From NCBI GenBank assembly GCA_018670825.1, contig JABHIW010000035.1, positions 1 to 60,235 of the forward strand: a stretch of 60,235 nucleotides of DNA, in the 5' to 3' direction. Positions 37,977 to 47,062 of the stretch are shown in pieces. Numbering within the stretch: position 1 is the first letter of the stretch; each line of letters opens with the position of its first letter. A program made the translations under genes and the position numbers. The notes under the pieces were generated by a model. The model did not search any database. It had not been told where the DNA came from and saw only the letters and a list, made by a program, of their open reading frames with translations. This stretch comes from Candidatus Scalindua sp. (GTDB taxonomy: Bacteria; Planctomycetota; Brocadiia; Brocadiales; Scalinduaceae).

Positions 37977-39788
37977 TCAATTTGTAAATGAGTATTGAGA
38001 TACTTCTAACTTCTCCTTAAATACTATTTCTTTCAGAAATTTAGTAGCATCTTCAGCGGGCAAGGGCCTACCAAAATAAAAACCCTGCATAAGATCACAC
38101 TTATGCTCAAGCAGGAAATTGACCTGCTCATACGTTTCTACACCCTCTGCCACTGACTGTACCCCCATACTTTTTGCCAGAGTGATTATAGCCTTAATAA
38201 CTGCTTCATCAATATGGTCTTTACCTATACCTTGCACAAAAGGCATGTCAATTTTTATGGCATCAATAGGGAAGCCCTTCAGGTAGTTCAGGGAAGAGCA
38301 GATTGTTCCAAAATTATCGATGGTAATACGTGCACCCAACTGGTGTATTTTTTCAAGCAAGATAGTTATCTCTTTAGGATTATCAATAATAGAGTTCTCA
38401 GCAAATTCCAGTTCTAAATTACAAGGATCCAGCTCTGTTACAGACAGAATTTTTTGTAACGTATCCCAGAAACATTTCTGCTTCAACTGTCTTAGAGAAA
38501 CATTTACGGCAAGTGTTGCGTCCTTTGACAAGTAGCCATCTTCCTGCCACTCACGAATCTGCATGCATGCAGTATGAAATATCCATTCAGTGATTGGAGA
38601 AATTATACCTGTCTTTTCTGCCATAGGAATAAACTTTTCCGGACTTATTGCCCCTAATTTGCCATGCTGCCAGCTAATGAAGGCTTCCATGCCAATAACG
38701 TTGCCATTCATATCAACCTTAGGCTGGTAAAAAAGAGTAAATTCATTTCGGTCAAGCGCATGTCGAAGATCATTTTCAAGATGTATCCGCTTCATTGTTT
38801 GTTCATGCAATTCCTGTGAAAAAAACTGATAATTATTTCTTCCCATGTTCTTTGCAAGGTACATTGCAGTGTCGGCAGACTTGCAAATGCTCTCAGGATC
38901 ATTACCCGCGTTTGGACACATTGCAATCCCGATACTGGAACTGATAAAAACTTCATTATTATCTAACTTATGAAATGGAGCAAGAGTATCAAGGATGCCT
39001 TGCGCAACGTGTGCGGCATCGTCAGGATTGCAATCATTAATTAGTATGGCAAATTCATCCCCCCCCATGCGGGCAACTAGGTCATTCTCGCGCACACGAC
39101 ACTTTAACCGATCAGCAACACTTTTAAGTACTAAGTCTCCCACATCGTGCCCCATGGTATCATTAATATCCTTAAAGTGGTCAAGATCCAGAAACATCAA
39201 AGCAAATGTGGTGTGACTACGACGTGTTTTAACCAGAGCTCTTAACAGGCCTTCTCGTAATAGTATACGATTAGCCAACCCGGTCACACTATCATAACGT
39301 GCAAGTTGTACTAATTGTTCTTCCGCCTGCTTACGTACTTCTATTTCATCCTTAAGCTGATTTAAAGCAAGTTTATTACTTTTAAGGGCAGTCGTCACAC
39401 TTGTCTCATCCTGTATTGCAAAAAAAGCATAAAATTCTCCATCTTCCTGTGCTGGAATACTGGTAATAAAAGTACTTTGATTACGGAATTTCCCTCCCGG
39501 CAGAGGTGATGGTATGAAATATTTATGGAGTTGAGATGAAAAGACAATGGGCGGACTGGAATTGAACACACTCTTTATGCGGTTGGTGTACATATCATTT
39601 CCGAGATGTGGAAAATGGATAAGCAGATTTGTTCCAACAATTTCAGTTCTTGAAATACCAGACCAGGCCTCCAGACACCTGTTCCAGAAAATAACGAAAA
39701 AATCATTCCTGAGAACAAACTGGCCTATTGGAGAGTGGTCAAGAACAGCAAATTGCTCAGCCTCTTTATTTATATCCTCAATAGTCAT
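37977..39788 (-). CDS. PAS-GGDEF-EAL cyclic-di-GMP protein with altered EAL
   Basis: 603 residues. An N-terminal PAS domain (FFVIFWNRCLEAWSGIS) is followed by GGDEF with an intact catalytic RMGGDEF and an I-site REND five residues before it, so diguanylate cyclase activity with product inhibition is plausible. The EAL domain is present but altered: EAL reads EAF, and the metal-binding DDFG reads DNFGT, while NVS, ELEFAE, KID and AEGVET remain. Phosphodiesterase activity may be weak or absent. It is soluble. It is separated from the CheC-like gene by 23 bases, so the two are probably co-transcribed. Confidence 0.9.
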   Translation of the reverse strand: MTIEDINKEAEQFAVLDHSPIGQFVLRNDFFVIFWNRCLEAWSGISRTEIVGTNLLIHFPHLGNDMYTNRIKSVFNSSPPIVFSSQLHKYFIPSPLPGGKFRNQSTFITSIPAQEDGEFYAFFAIQDETSVTTALKSNKLALNQLKDEIEVRKQAEEQLVQLARYDSVTGLANRILLREGLLRALVKTRRSHTTFALMFLDLDHFKDINDTMGHDVGDLVLKSVADRLKCRVRENDLVARMGGDEFAILINDCNPDDAAHVAQGILDTLAPFHKLDNNEVFISSSIGIAMCPNAGNDPESICKSADTAMYLAKNMGRNNYQFFSQELHEQTMKRIHLENDLRHALDRNEFTLFYQPKVDMNGNVIGMEAFISWQHGKLGAISPEKFIPMAEKTGIISPITEWIFHTACMQIREWQEDGYLSKDATLAVNVSLRQLKQKCFWDTLQKILSVTELDPCNLELEFAENSIIDNPKEITILLEKIHQLGARITIDNFGTICSSLNYLKGFPIDAIKIDMPFVQGIGKDHIDEAVIKAIITLAKSMGVQSVAEGVETYEQVNFLLEHKCDLMQGFYFGRPLPAEDATKFLKEIVFKEKLEVSQYSFTN

Positions 39789-39811
39789 TTTTTATATAGT
39801 TTATTGATGAT

Positions 39812-40387
39812 TTATAACGTATTGTCGAAAGGACATACTTCGAACACGATAAACATACTTCCTTCTATTTGAAGGTCTTGAATAATAAATGTTGATTTTA
39901 CCAGAATGATTTTATGATCAGCCGGTATATCATCTATTTTTAAAAGATCTACTAACTCACCTTCCATGTAGTTCGGTAAAGAGTAAGTGACAGGATTTAT
40001 TGAATAGTTACCTATAGACCCCATTACACCATTAATCATAATATTTCCTACTTCACTTAACGTTCCGGACATTGCAGCGTGCAGGCTGGCTGTTCCAGGC
40101 TCTTCATTTATTAGTGCAGCAACCAGTTTTTCAGCGCTCTCTTCAGGAAAGGCAAGCATCGAACTTCCGGTAAATGATCCACTGAAACTCAGTTCTACGG
40201 AAGCAAGTTTACCACTTAAACCGACATCACTCTCTTTAAACTCTCCAGCTCGTAGTGCAACAATCGAAGGTACTGCTAATTCGATACGAGATCCCATCAA
40301 TTCATTGAGTGAAGCGGACGCTTTTCCTATCCCGATGCCAATCAACTCCTTCAAGGCGTTCAAAGGTTTCGCAGGCAATTTCAACAT
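39812..40387 (-). CDS. CheC-like phosphatase family protein
   Basis: 191 residues of the CheC/CheX/FliY family. The N-terminal signature is LKELIGIGIGKASASLNELM and the second helix is LSEVGNIMINGVMGSIGNYS, which carries the E-x2-N pair used by CheC phosphatases (E-V-G-N). The family removes phosphate from CheY-type receivers. Only one clean E-x2-N site is seen. It shares an operon with the GGDEF-EAL gene, which links receiver dephosphorylation and c-di-GMP signalling. Confidence 0.82.
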   Translation of the reverse strand: MLKLPAKPLNALKELIGIGIGKASASLNELMGSRIELAVPSIVALRAGEFKESDVGLSGKLASVELSFSGSFTGSSMLAFPEESAEKLVAALINEEPGTASLHAAMSGTLSEVGNIMINGVMGSIGNYSINPVTYSLPNYMEGELVDLLKIDDIPADHKIILVKSTFIIQDLQIEGSMFIVFEVCPFDNTL

Positions 40388-41180
40388 TATATCTGCCCTC
40401 CACTGAGAAATATTTCTTCGCCTTTTTGCTTTAATTTCTTTACTAACATATTTCGAAAAAATAGAAACTCCTCTACAAACAGTACCTTTGCCATATTTTT
40501 TTCTTCCCCATATAAATTCCTGATTAAATATATATGTTTTGTATAAGCTATTTGTGTGCCAAAAAGTTAACTTAATACCTGCAAATTTAACATTTCCCCT
40601 GGAATGCTCTTAATACTTATTTATCAAGAAGTTAGGCAGTTCGTAAAATATAGATTGTTATAATACCGGTCTCAGCTTTTAATATAAAAAATCCTTCTGT
40701 CTAATTAATATACATTGTCATCTGTTTTTGTAAGTCAACGATCACTGTCACAGACTTGTTTAGTCACCCTAACACACCCGGTTGTTTACCATCTTAATCA
40801 GTCAGTATTTGCTATTTGGTGCAGAAAAAATCAGACGACTAACAACTATTAAAGCGCTATCACGACAGAATATATTTGTCTCTAAAACTCAGTAATGACC
40901 GGTTAGGTTTTTGCGTGTGCTGCCTTTGTCATACCCGAACGCTTTTATCGGGTATCTAAAGGACTGTTCATCCTGGATTCCCGCTAAGCTTGTCCTCATG
41001 CCTGCCCGGATGAATCCGTTCGCCAGCCCGACAAGCATTCTGGCGGGAACTGGAAAACGGGAAAGAATGTCCGGCTGAATTGGTATAGACGGAATGGAAT
41101 GACAAATTGAGACAATATATGGAACGCGTCAAAAGCTAACCGGACGCTACTGTCATAAACGAGGAATACTTCTTTGATAA
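40388..41180. other. Intergenic stretch containing a possible MITE
   Basis: No gene. It contains the 263-bp element at 40890-41152 and an upstream CTATCACGACAGAA string that recurs in related form near 30958. Confidence 0.5.
40890..41152. mobile_element. MITE-like element, imperfect terminal inverted repeats
   Basis: The left end (40890-40911, read in reverse) and the right end (41131-41152) match at 18 of 22 positions by eye, with the shared core CTAACCGG. The 263-bp interior has nested hairpins (about CCCGCTAAGCTTGTC with GACAAGC...GGCGGG) and no coding frame. Partial relatives of the ends occur at 5394-5415 and 31014-31035. No transposase is in the window and target duplications are not evident. 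Confidence 0.5.
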
Positions 41181-42266
41181 TCAACTATTATTTAACACTC
41201 TGCAAATAAACTGCGCAACCTCTACCGCCCCATTAGGATCGTTTCGCTCTATTCCGGGCAAATCAACAATTTCATGAAGATAAGACAACCAGCCAGCCCC
41301 TTGAAATTGAACCTCAGAAATAGCACGGCCATTCATTTGTTTTTTTACAAACTCTTCAAGTATATCCGATTCCTTAAAATTGGAGCGAGGAATGTATCCG
41401 TAAGGAACTCCCGCATGATAGACCTCTGCAAGGGTGCTATAACCCAGTTTGCCGATTACGGCATCACAGGCATTGACAATGTCAGGATGGAAAAAATCAG
41501 AGTGACGGGGTAACAGCACTAAATTATCAACAAGCCGCATTGTTTGACTACACCCGGGGATAATAAAATAAATATCACTTTGGTCTGCCAGTCGTTCTAA
41601 GAACTGATATTTCTCCGGTATCCCACCCATCGTAATTAACACGACCTTTACTCCTTCCGGGATAGACAGTCCTTGTCTGATTTGCTGCGAAGTAGCCCTT
41701 ACTTCTCTGCTGATCGGTACCGCACTAAGATCTACGTTCTGGTAAGAGCAAACAGGTTCTGTTTGAATGTGATAATCTACATAGTTGTATATCTTCCTTA
41801 GATAATCAACGAATTTACCTACAGGAAAATCTGTACTTATATAGTTTTCATAAACCCAGTCCCAGGTAAAGTTTTCAACCAATACCGAAGGAATGCCGGC
41901 TTTACGCGCTACCGCAATCCCCATTGGAGAAATATCACAAATGATTAACCTGCATTCTAACTTGCTAATCTCTTTTGATAAACGCATAATATGAGACTGA
42001 TCATAAGGCAGGAAGCTATTAAGCCTACAAAGAGTTTCCGGCAAATCCTCACGAAGAGGTGTCTCCTGGACTATACCTATATCCGTCAATAAATTGTGAT
42101 ACAAGAAAATCCCGGCAATTGATTGTTCAAAAAACCACTCGGGGATTGTTGTAAATATTTGGAATTTTATCGAAGGATTAAGCTTATGCATGGCGGCCAT
42201 TACAGCACAAGCGCGTGCGGCATGACCGTAGCCATGAGGTGAGATGAAATACGCAATTGAAAGCAT
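41181..42266 (-). CDS. GT-B glycosyltransferase-like protein
   Basis: 361 residues. The start MLSIAYFISPHGYGHAARA, the middle VVLITMGGIPEKYQFL and the C-terminal CDAVIGKLGYSTLAEVYHAGVPYGYIPR match GT-B glycosyltransferase folds related to MurG and to the N-terminal half of arabinokinase-like proteins. The donor-binding region is the C-terminal one. No acceptor can be assigned. It is soluble and lies 39 bases from a DUF3786 gene on the same strand. Confidence 0.75.
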   Translation of the reverse strand: MLSIAYFISPHGYGHAARACAVMAAMHKLNPSIKFQIFTTIPEWFFEQSIAGIFLYHNLLTDIGIVQETPLREDLPETLCRLNSFLPYDQSHIMRLSKEISKLECRLIICDISPMGIAVARKAGIPSVLVENFTWDWVYENYISTDFPVGKFVDYLRKIYNYVDYHIQTEPVCSYQNVDLSAVPISREVRATSQQIRQGLSIPEGVKVVLITMGGIPEKYQFLERLADQSDIYFIIPGCSQTMRLVDNLVLLPRHSDFFHPDIVNACDAVIGKLGYSTLAEVYHAGVPYGYIPRSNFKESDILEEFVKKQMNGRAISEVQFQGAGWLSYLHEIVDLPGIERNDPNGAVEVAQFICRVLNNS

Positions 42267-42305
42267 ACTTTAATTTATTTTCTGCAAATCATTGAAAAAG
42301 CTATA

Positions 42306-42947
42306 TTATAAATGACTTTCATGAAGCATTACCAAAACACTCATCATGGCAGTTGACCAGATGACATCTACCGGAAGATGTTGTTCACAGGTAGAATCAA
42401 GTAAAAGATCTGATCTGGAGGAAAACTCTTCATCGCCTTTCCAAAGTATTATTGTAACCGGGACCCTTGGAAAAGGAAATAGTCTCAGAGATGCATCTCC
42501 ATAATCCAAAACTTCGCTACCAATTTCTATACCCCTCTGTACGAATCCTTCAATATCACTGCCATATTTACCGGTAATCCTGTCAAGAGGAAGTACGTGT
42601 GTTCCTTTAGCATATATATTTCCTCCTTTCAACGTTTCCGGTCTTATCAGCTCTTGTATGGGAGGAATATCCTTTGCGTTTACAAGATACCGGAGAATTG
42701 ATAATTTCGAATAGTCACCAAGTTTATTCAGTAACAGATCACTCTCTTGTGAATCGCTGTGCATAGCTTTGCCTGTCATAGAGACAATAATGTTCTGGCC
42801 AAATGATTTCAATGTATAGGTATTTAGGGGCCTATCATAAGCCACTTTTGCCCTGTTGCACACATCGTCAGGGTTAAGCCCCCCAAGGAGCTCCCAGGCT
42901 TTCGATTCACCAGTCTCTGTTTTTAAAGGTATAGTCATTTTTGACAA
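42306..42947 (-). CDS. DUF3786-family protein
   Basis: 213 residues recognisable as DUF3786 by GLNPDDVCNRAKVAYD, LLLNKLGDYSKLSILRYLVNAKDIPP, and FPRVPVTIILWKGDEEFSSRSDLLLDS. The family is common in anaerobes and often lies near corrinoid or acetyl-CoA-related genes; its function is unknown. No such partner is adjacent here. Confidence 0.8.
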   Translation of the reverse strand: MSKMTIPLKTETGESKAWELLGGLNPDDVCNRAKVAYDRPLNTYTLKSFGQNIIVSMTGKAMHSDSQESDLLLNKLGDYSKLSILRYLVNAKDIPPIQELIRPETLKGGNIYAKGTHVLPLDRITGKYGSDIEGFVQRGIEIGSEVLDYGDASLRLFPFPRVPVTIILWKGDEEFSSRSDLLLDSTCEQHLPVDVIWSTAMMSVLVMLHESHL

Positions 42948-43046
42948 CTATTTAATGTTCTTCTTTAAAATATACTAAGCGAAAATAGTAATGTGAAGTA
43001 ACAACATGCTAGATTCCCGAATCGAGTTGAGACCTCAGGAATTCCA

Positions 43047-43292
43047 TTACACTATGTAAAACAATATAAAGGCCACAATTGTCAGAATCGCCACAACGTA
43101 ATACAATAATTTACTCTGAAGCACAGATGTTTTCGTCTGCGTATTTGATTCTTCAAACGCAGGGAGATCGAGCCCATCATACATAGTATCCTCGGACCAT
43201 CCGGTTTTTTCATCTGAACCACAATCAGGACATGACTTTGCTTTTGCCAGTACCTCCGCCCCACAATTTGGACAATCAAAATAATCGGACAT
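43047..43292 (-). CDS. Small zinc-ribbon membrane protein
   Basis: 81 residues. An N-terminal zinc ribbon (FDCPNCGAEVLAKAKSCPDCG) is followed by an acidic linker and one C-terminal membrane segment (LLYYVVAILTIVAFILFYIV). The ribbon should face the cytoplasm. A Shine-Dalgarno-like GGGGAGG precedes the start. Function unknown. Confidence 0.75.
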   Translation of the reverse strand: MSDYFDCPNCGAEVLAKAKSCPDCGSDEKTGWSEDTMYDGLDLPAFEESNTQTKTSVLQSKLLYYVVAILTIVAFILFYIV

Positions 43293-43718
43293 AATGTTAT
43301 CTCCTCCCCGATAATAATCAAAAAGATATCAGATTGATCACTGATAAAATAAGATCTACCTGCTCGCACATGATTTCAGCCTTTTTGTATTTAACTATCT
43401 TAACATTAAGGCATTCAAAAGTTGAATCCTTTTTTTACTAAAGAGTATCAGAAATTTTTTTGTGATAATTTAAGCGTTATCTATATAATTTGCAAAGCGC
43501 AATCTCATGATCTTTTTCACAGAAGTTACTAAGATAACAATGTTTTCAACTTGTGCAGATCAGTGATCTAAAAAAAGAATGAAAAACTTATCGTTTTTAA
43601 AACTATTTTACTTTCTTAGAATCTTTGTTGAAAAAGTTGATATATACTATAGAATTCTTCAGGATACAGAACAGGAAACTATTGTTACTTTTTTTTAATT
43701 ATATAGGAGAATTTCAAT
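43293..43718. other. Divergent promoter region
   Basis: AT-rich spacer between divergent genes. A candidate promoter for the hemerythrin-like gene is TTGTTG (43625-43630), 17 bases, TATAGA (43648-43653). No gene is seen. Confidence 0.4.
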
Positions 43719-44480
43719 ATGTTAGAGTCATTTAGACAGGAACATACTGAAATCATTAATATTCTCGACAAAATAGACAAATTAGGAGTTAGTTCGAAAG
43801 AAGGTCATGAAACACTGTTAATGGCAAAAGAACTCATCCTGAAACACGTGGAAAGAGAAGACAAAAATTTCTATCCGAAGATTAAAAAAGCAGCAAAAAA
43901 CAATCAAATGCTTGAGAAACTTTTAATTGAATTCGATAAAGACATGGATCAATTGTCACATTACATTCTTAATTTCTTTGATGTCAGTTCCTCGTGTGAG
44001 AATAAAGGTACTAATTTATTTACAAATAAGTTCGTTGAAGTTCTTAAAAGAAGAATCCTTCGGGAGGAGAACATTTTATTCCCAGCATTCGAAAAATTAC
44101 AGAAAAACAAGTATTTAGGTATGAAGTTTGACAGGAGAATAGCAGACAGAAGAATTAGCGAACTACGGTCGGTACCGTCTCAGTATGAGAAGATTGATAG
44201 TAGTGAAATAGAGAACAAAAGATCGATAGAAAGAAGGAAAGACAAAAGACATCCCATTCATACATGGTTTATTATATACAAGAAAGAATTCGTATTTTAT
44301 CTCTTTGTATTAATAATCTGTATAATAGCTGCTGCAATAGGTATTTTTATAGTCCATTCGCCTGACACCAAACGTGAATTTATAGAACATACAGACTATA
44401 AACGAAAGCAGAAAAAGTTAAATAGAGGCAGAACGAGTGTAACAGAAAATCCGAAAACGGAAACATACTACATTCAATAG
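43719..44480 (+). CDS. Hemerythrin-like protein with C-terminal membrane anchor
   Basis: 253 residues. The N-terminal about 130 residues form a hemerythrin/HHE four-helix domain with candidate iron ligands His9 (RQEHTEI), His43 (LKHVEREDKNFYP) and His81 (LSHYIL). The last helix reads RRILREENILFP, lacking the His normally found there. A basic repeat (ADRRISEL, IERRKDKRH) leads to one membrane segment (YLFVLIICIIAAAIGIFIV) and a short outer tail. Oxygen or nitric oxide sensing or binding is suggested by the family only. TAGGAG precedes the ATG. Confidence 0.75.
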   Translation: MLESFRQEHTEIINILDKIDKLGVSSKEGHETLLMAKELILKHVEREDKNFYPKIKKAAKNNQMLEKLLIEFDKDMDQLSHYILNFFDVSSSCENKGTNLFTNKFVEVLKRRILREENILFPAFEKLQKNKYLGMKFDRRIADRRISELRSVPSQYEKIDSSEIENKRSIERRKDKRHPIHTWFIIYKKEFVFYLFVLIICIIAAAIGIFIVHSPDTKREFIEHTDYKRKQKKLNRGRTSVTENPKTETYYIQ

Positions 44481-44525
44481 AACGGTGTTAAGAATAACTG
44501 ATATCCGTTTTTAATACGGTATTTA

Positions 44526-44735
44526 TCATTGTTTCCTACCAGCAGGCATATAAAACCACAGGATGATATAGGCAATCAAGCCAAGACCACTGATAAATAG
44601 CGAAATAAGAAAAATGACTCGCCATAACCATGATGGAGTATTAGTGTATTCCGCAAAACCTCCACAGATACCAGCTATATTCTTGTCGCGGACTGATTTT
44701 CTCAATTCATTCAGATTCTTTTTACGCTCTACCAC
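44526..44735 (-). CDS. PspC-domain small membrane protein
   Basis: 69 residues. The PspC core SVRDKNIAGICGGFAEYTNTPSWLWRVIF is followed by one hydrophobic segment ending WFYMPAGR. PspC proteins sit in the inner membrane and take part in envelope-stress responses or, as stand-alone forms, have unknown roles. It converges on the hemerythrin-like gene. Confidence 0.88.
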   Translation of the reverse strand: MVERKKNLNELRKSVRDKNIAGICGGFAEYTNTPSWLWRVIFLISLFISGLGLIAYIILWFYMPAGRKQ

Positions 44736-45097
44736 CTAGCTTCCCTTTCTCTTTGTATACATTATAATATACAAATAATGTTTAGTTAACCAATGCTACT
44801 TTTTATCATTTGGTTAAACGCCTGATTATATTTTTTTATTTTAAATATAATTATTGGTATGGGCAAGCCTAAAACGGTTAAAGCTGATGCTCCCGTAGTA
44901 TCAGTACGGGAAGAAAAGAAAGTTGTTTTTATCTACATCTAAAATGAATACAGGATAATGGAAATAGTTGATGATTACTATATTGTGAAGAGACACAAAG
45001 GATTGAAGAACGGGAAGATTGATAAGAAAAACAAGAAGAATATTAATGATGAAATTAGGATTTAAAATTATGGTTTAAAGCTATTGGCTTGGATTCC
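44736..45097. other. Spacer with a dispersed palindrome and two tiny open frames
   Basis: Contains the palindromic repeat at 44776-44824. Two very small frames, 44859-44942 (27 residues) and 44958-45065 (35 basic residues, AGGA upstream), could be real but are not supported by any recognisable feature. Confidence 0.35.
44776..44824. repeat. 50-bp palindromic repeat, copy A (copy B at 47063-47112)
   Basis: GTTTAGTTAACCAATG (44780-44795) pairs with CATTTGGTTAAACG (44807-44820). A diverged copy with the same layout lies at 47063-47112. The two copies flank a 2.2-kb block holding a PilZ gene and the hendecad-repeat gene. Confidence 0.65.
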
Positions 45098-45682
45098 TTA
45101 AAACGGTTTGAACGAATCGCAATTATGGGCGAATCTGTTATTTATCTCTGCTTCTTTTTTTTTATCAAATGTTGGGAGATATCGTCGACCAATTGAAAAA
45201 TCGTGGATAAATCGTTTCATGAATTTATCTTTATTATTAGGACAATCATCAGTATTAAATAATTGACAGTTATCACATTTTTTTTTGGAGAACATATAAA
45301 TCTTCTTTATCACTTCTAAAATCTGTTCATGGATTTCTGTAAATCTAACTCCAAAACCAATTATCGTGCTGTCCAGGTGTCTTTTTGCGCGTATAACTCT
45401 TCCGTTGCATATTAGGACAGGAGCTAAAAGAGGAAAGCCTATTTTTAAGTTCAGAACGGTATCCACTGCAAAATTCTTTCTGGCATAAAAGAACATACCG
45501 GCAGCACTTAAATTCGTTAGATTGATTATATCCCAACCTTGGAAAATCATGTTTTCGTTTCGTCTAACTTGCAAAATTATAAAATATGGTTTATTTATTC
45601 TTACATGTTTTCTTTGTTCACCAATCTTATACCTTGTAAAAGATCCTATTTGATATAGAGTAAACCCTTGAATTATTAACAA
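45098..45682 (-). CDS. PilZ-domain protein with Cys-rich C-terminus
   Basis: 194 residues. The PilZ motifs are RKHVRINKPYF and NLTNLSAAGMFFYA (N-x-S-x2-G). The C-terminal extension carries KKCDNCQLFNTDDCPNNKD (C-x2-C-x7-C) and a late Cys, so a metal site is possible. The start is unclear: TTG 45682 is the longest, no ATG precedes the PilZ motif and no good ribosome-binding site is seen. It probably binds c-di-GMP. Confidence 0.75.
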   Translation of the reverse strand: MLIIQGFTLYQIGSFTRYKIGEQRKHVRINKPYFIILQVRRNENMIFQGWDIINLTNLSAAGMFFYARKNFAVDTVLNLKIGFPLLAPVLICNGRVIRAKRHLDSTIIGFGVRFTEIHEQILEVIKKIYMFSKKKCDNCQLFNTDDCPNNKDKFMKRFIHDFSIGRRYLPTFDKKKEAEINNRFAHNCDSFKPF

Positions 45683-46038
45683 GTTTTATGCCAAATTGGT
45701 TAGTAAACATTTATTGAATTTATAAATAAGTGCTATGTCATCTAAATACATTATTTGACGGTAACTTATGTTATTCCAGGATTATGCTTTTGTTGTAATA
45801 GTAGTTTTCAACAGAGAGAGTTATTGGAAAAACAGTGTGCCATGCTACAATAGTGTACTGATCAATAGTGTGCCATTGTATAAAGATATGGGTCTCTTAT
45901 TCACAAATCAAAACGTGACCCCGTGTCACCATCTGATCTGTTATTTATTATATTTTACTTGATTATAAATAGATCATTTAAATAATTGAAAATATCTAAG
46001 AATCATTGGCATTGTATAAAATGAAAGGAAGTAAACTG
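45683..46038. other. AT-rich spacer with short repeats
   Basis: Three related strings (AGTGTGCCA, AATAGTGTACT, AATAGTGTGCCA) lie between 45832 and 45874. A GTGACCCCGTGTCAC near 45914 is palindromic in part and resembles the GACCCCGTCTC string duplicated near 47200. No gene is supported. Confidence 0.4.
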
Positions 46039-46968
46039 ATGATGAGCAAGAAGCTATTAATAATAACCATAACCTGCTTTTCTTATCTTTTTCTGTTCAC
46101 TGGTTTTGTAGTTGGCGATAAGTCTAAGTTGGTGGAAGAAAAAATAGAGGAGCATAAAGATAAACAGGACAGCTTAACAGACGAAGAGAAAGCAGCAAAA
46201 CGAGAAGCTAAGAAGGCTGAGAAAGAAAAAAAGAGAGAAGCTATAAAGGCTGAGAAAGAAAAAAAGAGAGAAGCGAAGAGGGCTGAGAAAGCGAAAAAAC
46301 AAGAAGCAAAGAAGGCGAAGAAAGAAAGAAAGCGAAAAGCAAAAACAGAGTATCACAAAGGTGAACGGGACAGCTTAACAGACGAAGAGAAAGCGTCAAA
46401 TTTGAAAGCCTGGGAAGAATCCTGGGAAGAATGGGACAGCTTAACAGTCAAAGAGAAAGCAGAAAAGCGAAAGCGAGAGGCTAAGAAGGCCAAGAAAGAA
46501 AAGAAACGAGAAGCAAAGAAGGCTGAGAAAGCTAAAAAGCGGAATACAAAGAAGGCCAAGAAAGAAAAGAAGCGAGAAGCAAAGAAGGCCGAGAAAGAAA
46601 GAAAACGGGAAGTAAAGAAGACAGAGAAAGCAAATAAACGAGAAGCTAAGAAGGCTGAGAAAGAAAAAAAGCAGGAAGCTAAGAAGGCTGAGGTAGCAAA
46701 AAAGCAAGAAACTAAGAAGGCTGAGGAAGTAAAAATGCAAGAAGCGAAGAAGGCTGAGGAAGCAAAAATGCAAGAAGCTAAGAAGGCTGAGGAAGCAAAA
46801 AAGCAGGAAGCTAAGAAGGCAGAGGAAGCAAAAAAACAAGAAGCCAAGAAGGCTGAGGAAGCAAAAATGCAGGAAGCTAAAAAGGCTGAGGAAGCTAAAA
46901 AGGCAGAGAAAAAGAAGGGTCGTAGCGATGGTGACAGCAAAAGTGATGACGGCAAACGCGATGAATAG
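46039..46968 (+). CDS. Exported Lys/Glu/Ala hendecad-repeat protein
   Basis: About 309 residues. A signal peptide (LLIITITCFSYLFLFTGFVVG) precedes a very long charged helical region built on an 11-residue unit such as EAKKAEEAKKQ or EAKKAEKEKKR, the hendecad pattern of extended coiled coils. Three copies of a DSLT-type interruption (DSLTDEEKA, DSLTDEEKAS, DSLTVKEKA) space the first half. The tail is acidic and Ser/Asp-rich. ATG 46039 is preferred because AAAGGAAG lies upstream and the signal peptide then starts at Met1; in-frame starts at 46006 and 46021 exist. The role is unknown, probably a structural or spacer element in the periplasm. Confidence 0.7.
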   Translation: MMSKKLLIITITCFSYLFLFTGFVVGDKSKLVEEKIEEHKDKQDSLTDEEKAAKREAKKAEKEKKREAIKAEKEKKREAKRAEKAKKQEAKKAKKERKRKAKTEYHKGERDSLTDEEKASNLKAWEESWEEWDSLTVKEKAEKRKREAKKAKKEKKREAKKAEKAKKRNTKKAKKEKKREAKKAEKERKREVKKTEKANKREAKKAEKEKKQEAKKAEVAKKQETKKAEEVKMQEAKKAEEAKMQEAKKAEEAKKQEAKKAEEAKKQEAKKAEEAKMQEAKKAEEAKKAEKKKGRSDGDSKSDDGKRDE

Positions 46969-46983
46969 TATTTAATATATTGA

Positions 46984-47024
46984 CACGGGTGCCACTCTTT
47001 TTCGCAGATGGCACTCGTGCTTTT
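46984..47024 (+). terminator. Rho-independent-like terminator after the hendecad gene
   Basis: CACGGGTGCCA (46984-46994) pairs with TGGCACTCGTG (47009-47019) with one G-U pair, followed by CTTTTAT. It is placed 16 bases after the stop codon. Confidence 0.75.
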
Positions 47025-47062
47025 ATCTTCCACCTTTTACAAAAAACAGATTACACCATTAA

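Noticed and set aside
46353..47033. Long minus-strand frames rich in Ala/Phe/Ser opposite the hendecad gene
   Set aside because: Shadow of the Lys/Glu repeats; the plus-strand frame has a signal peptide and ribosome-binding site.
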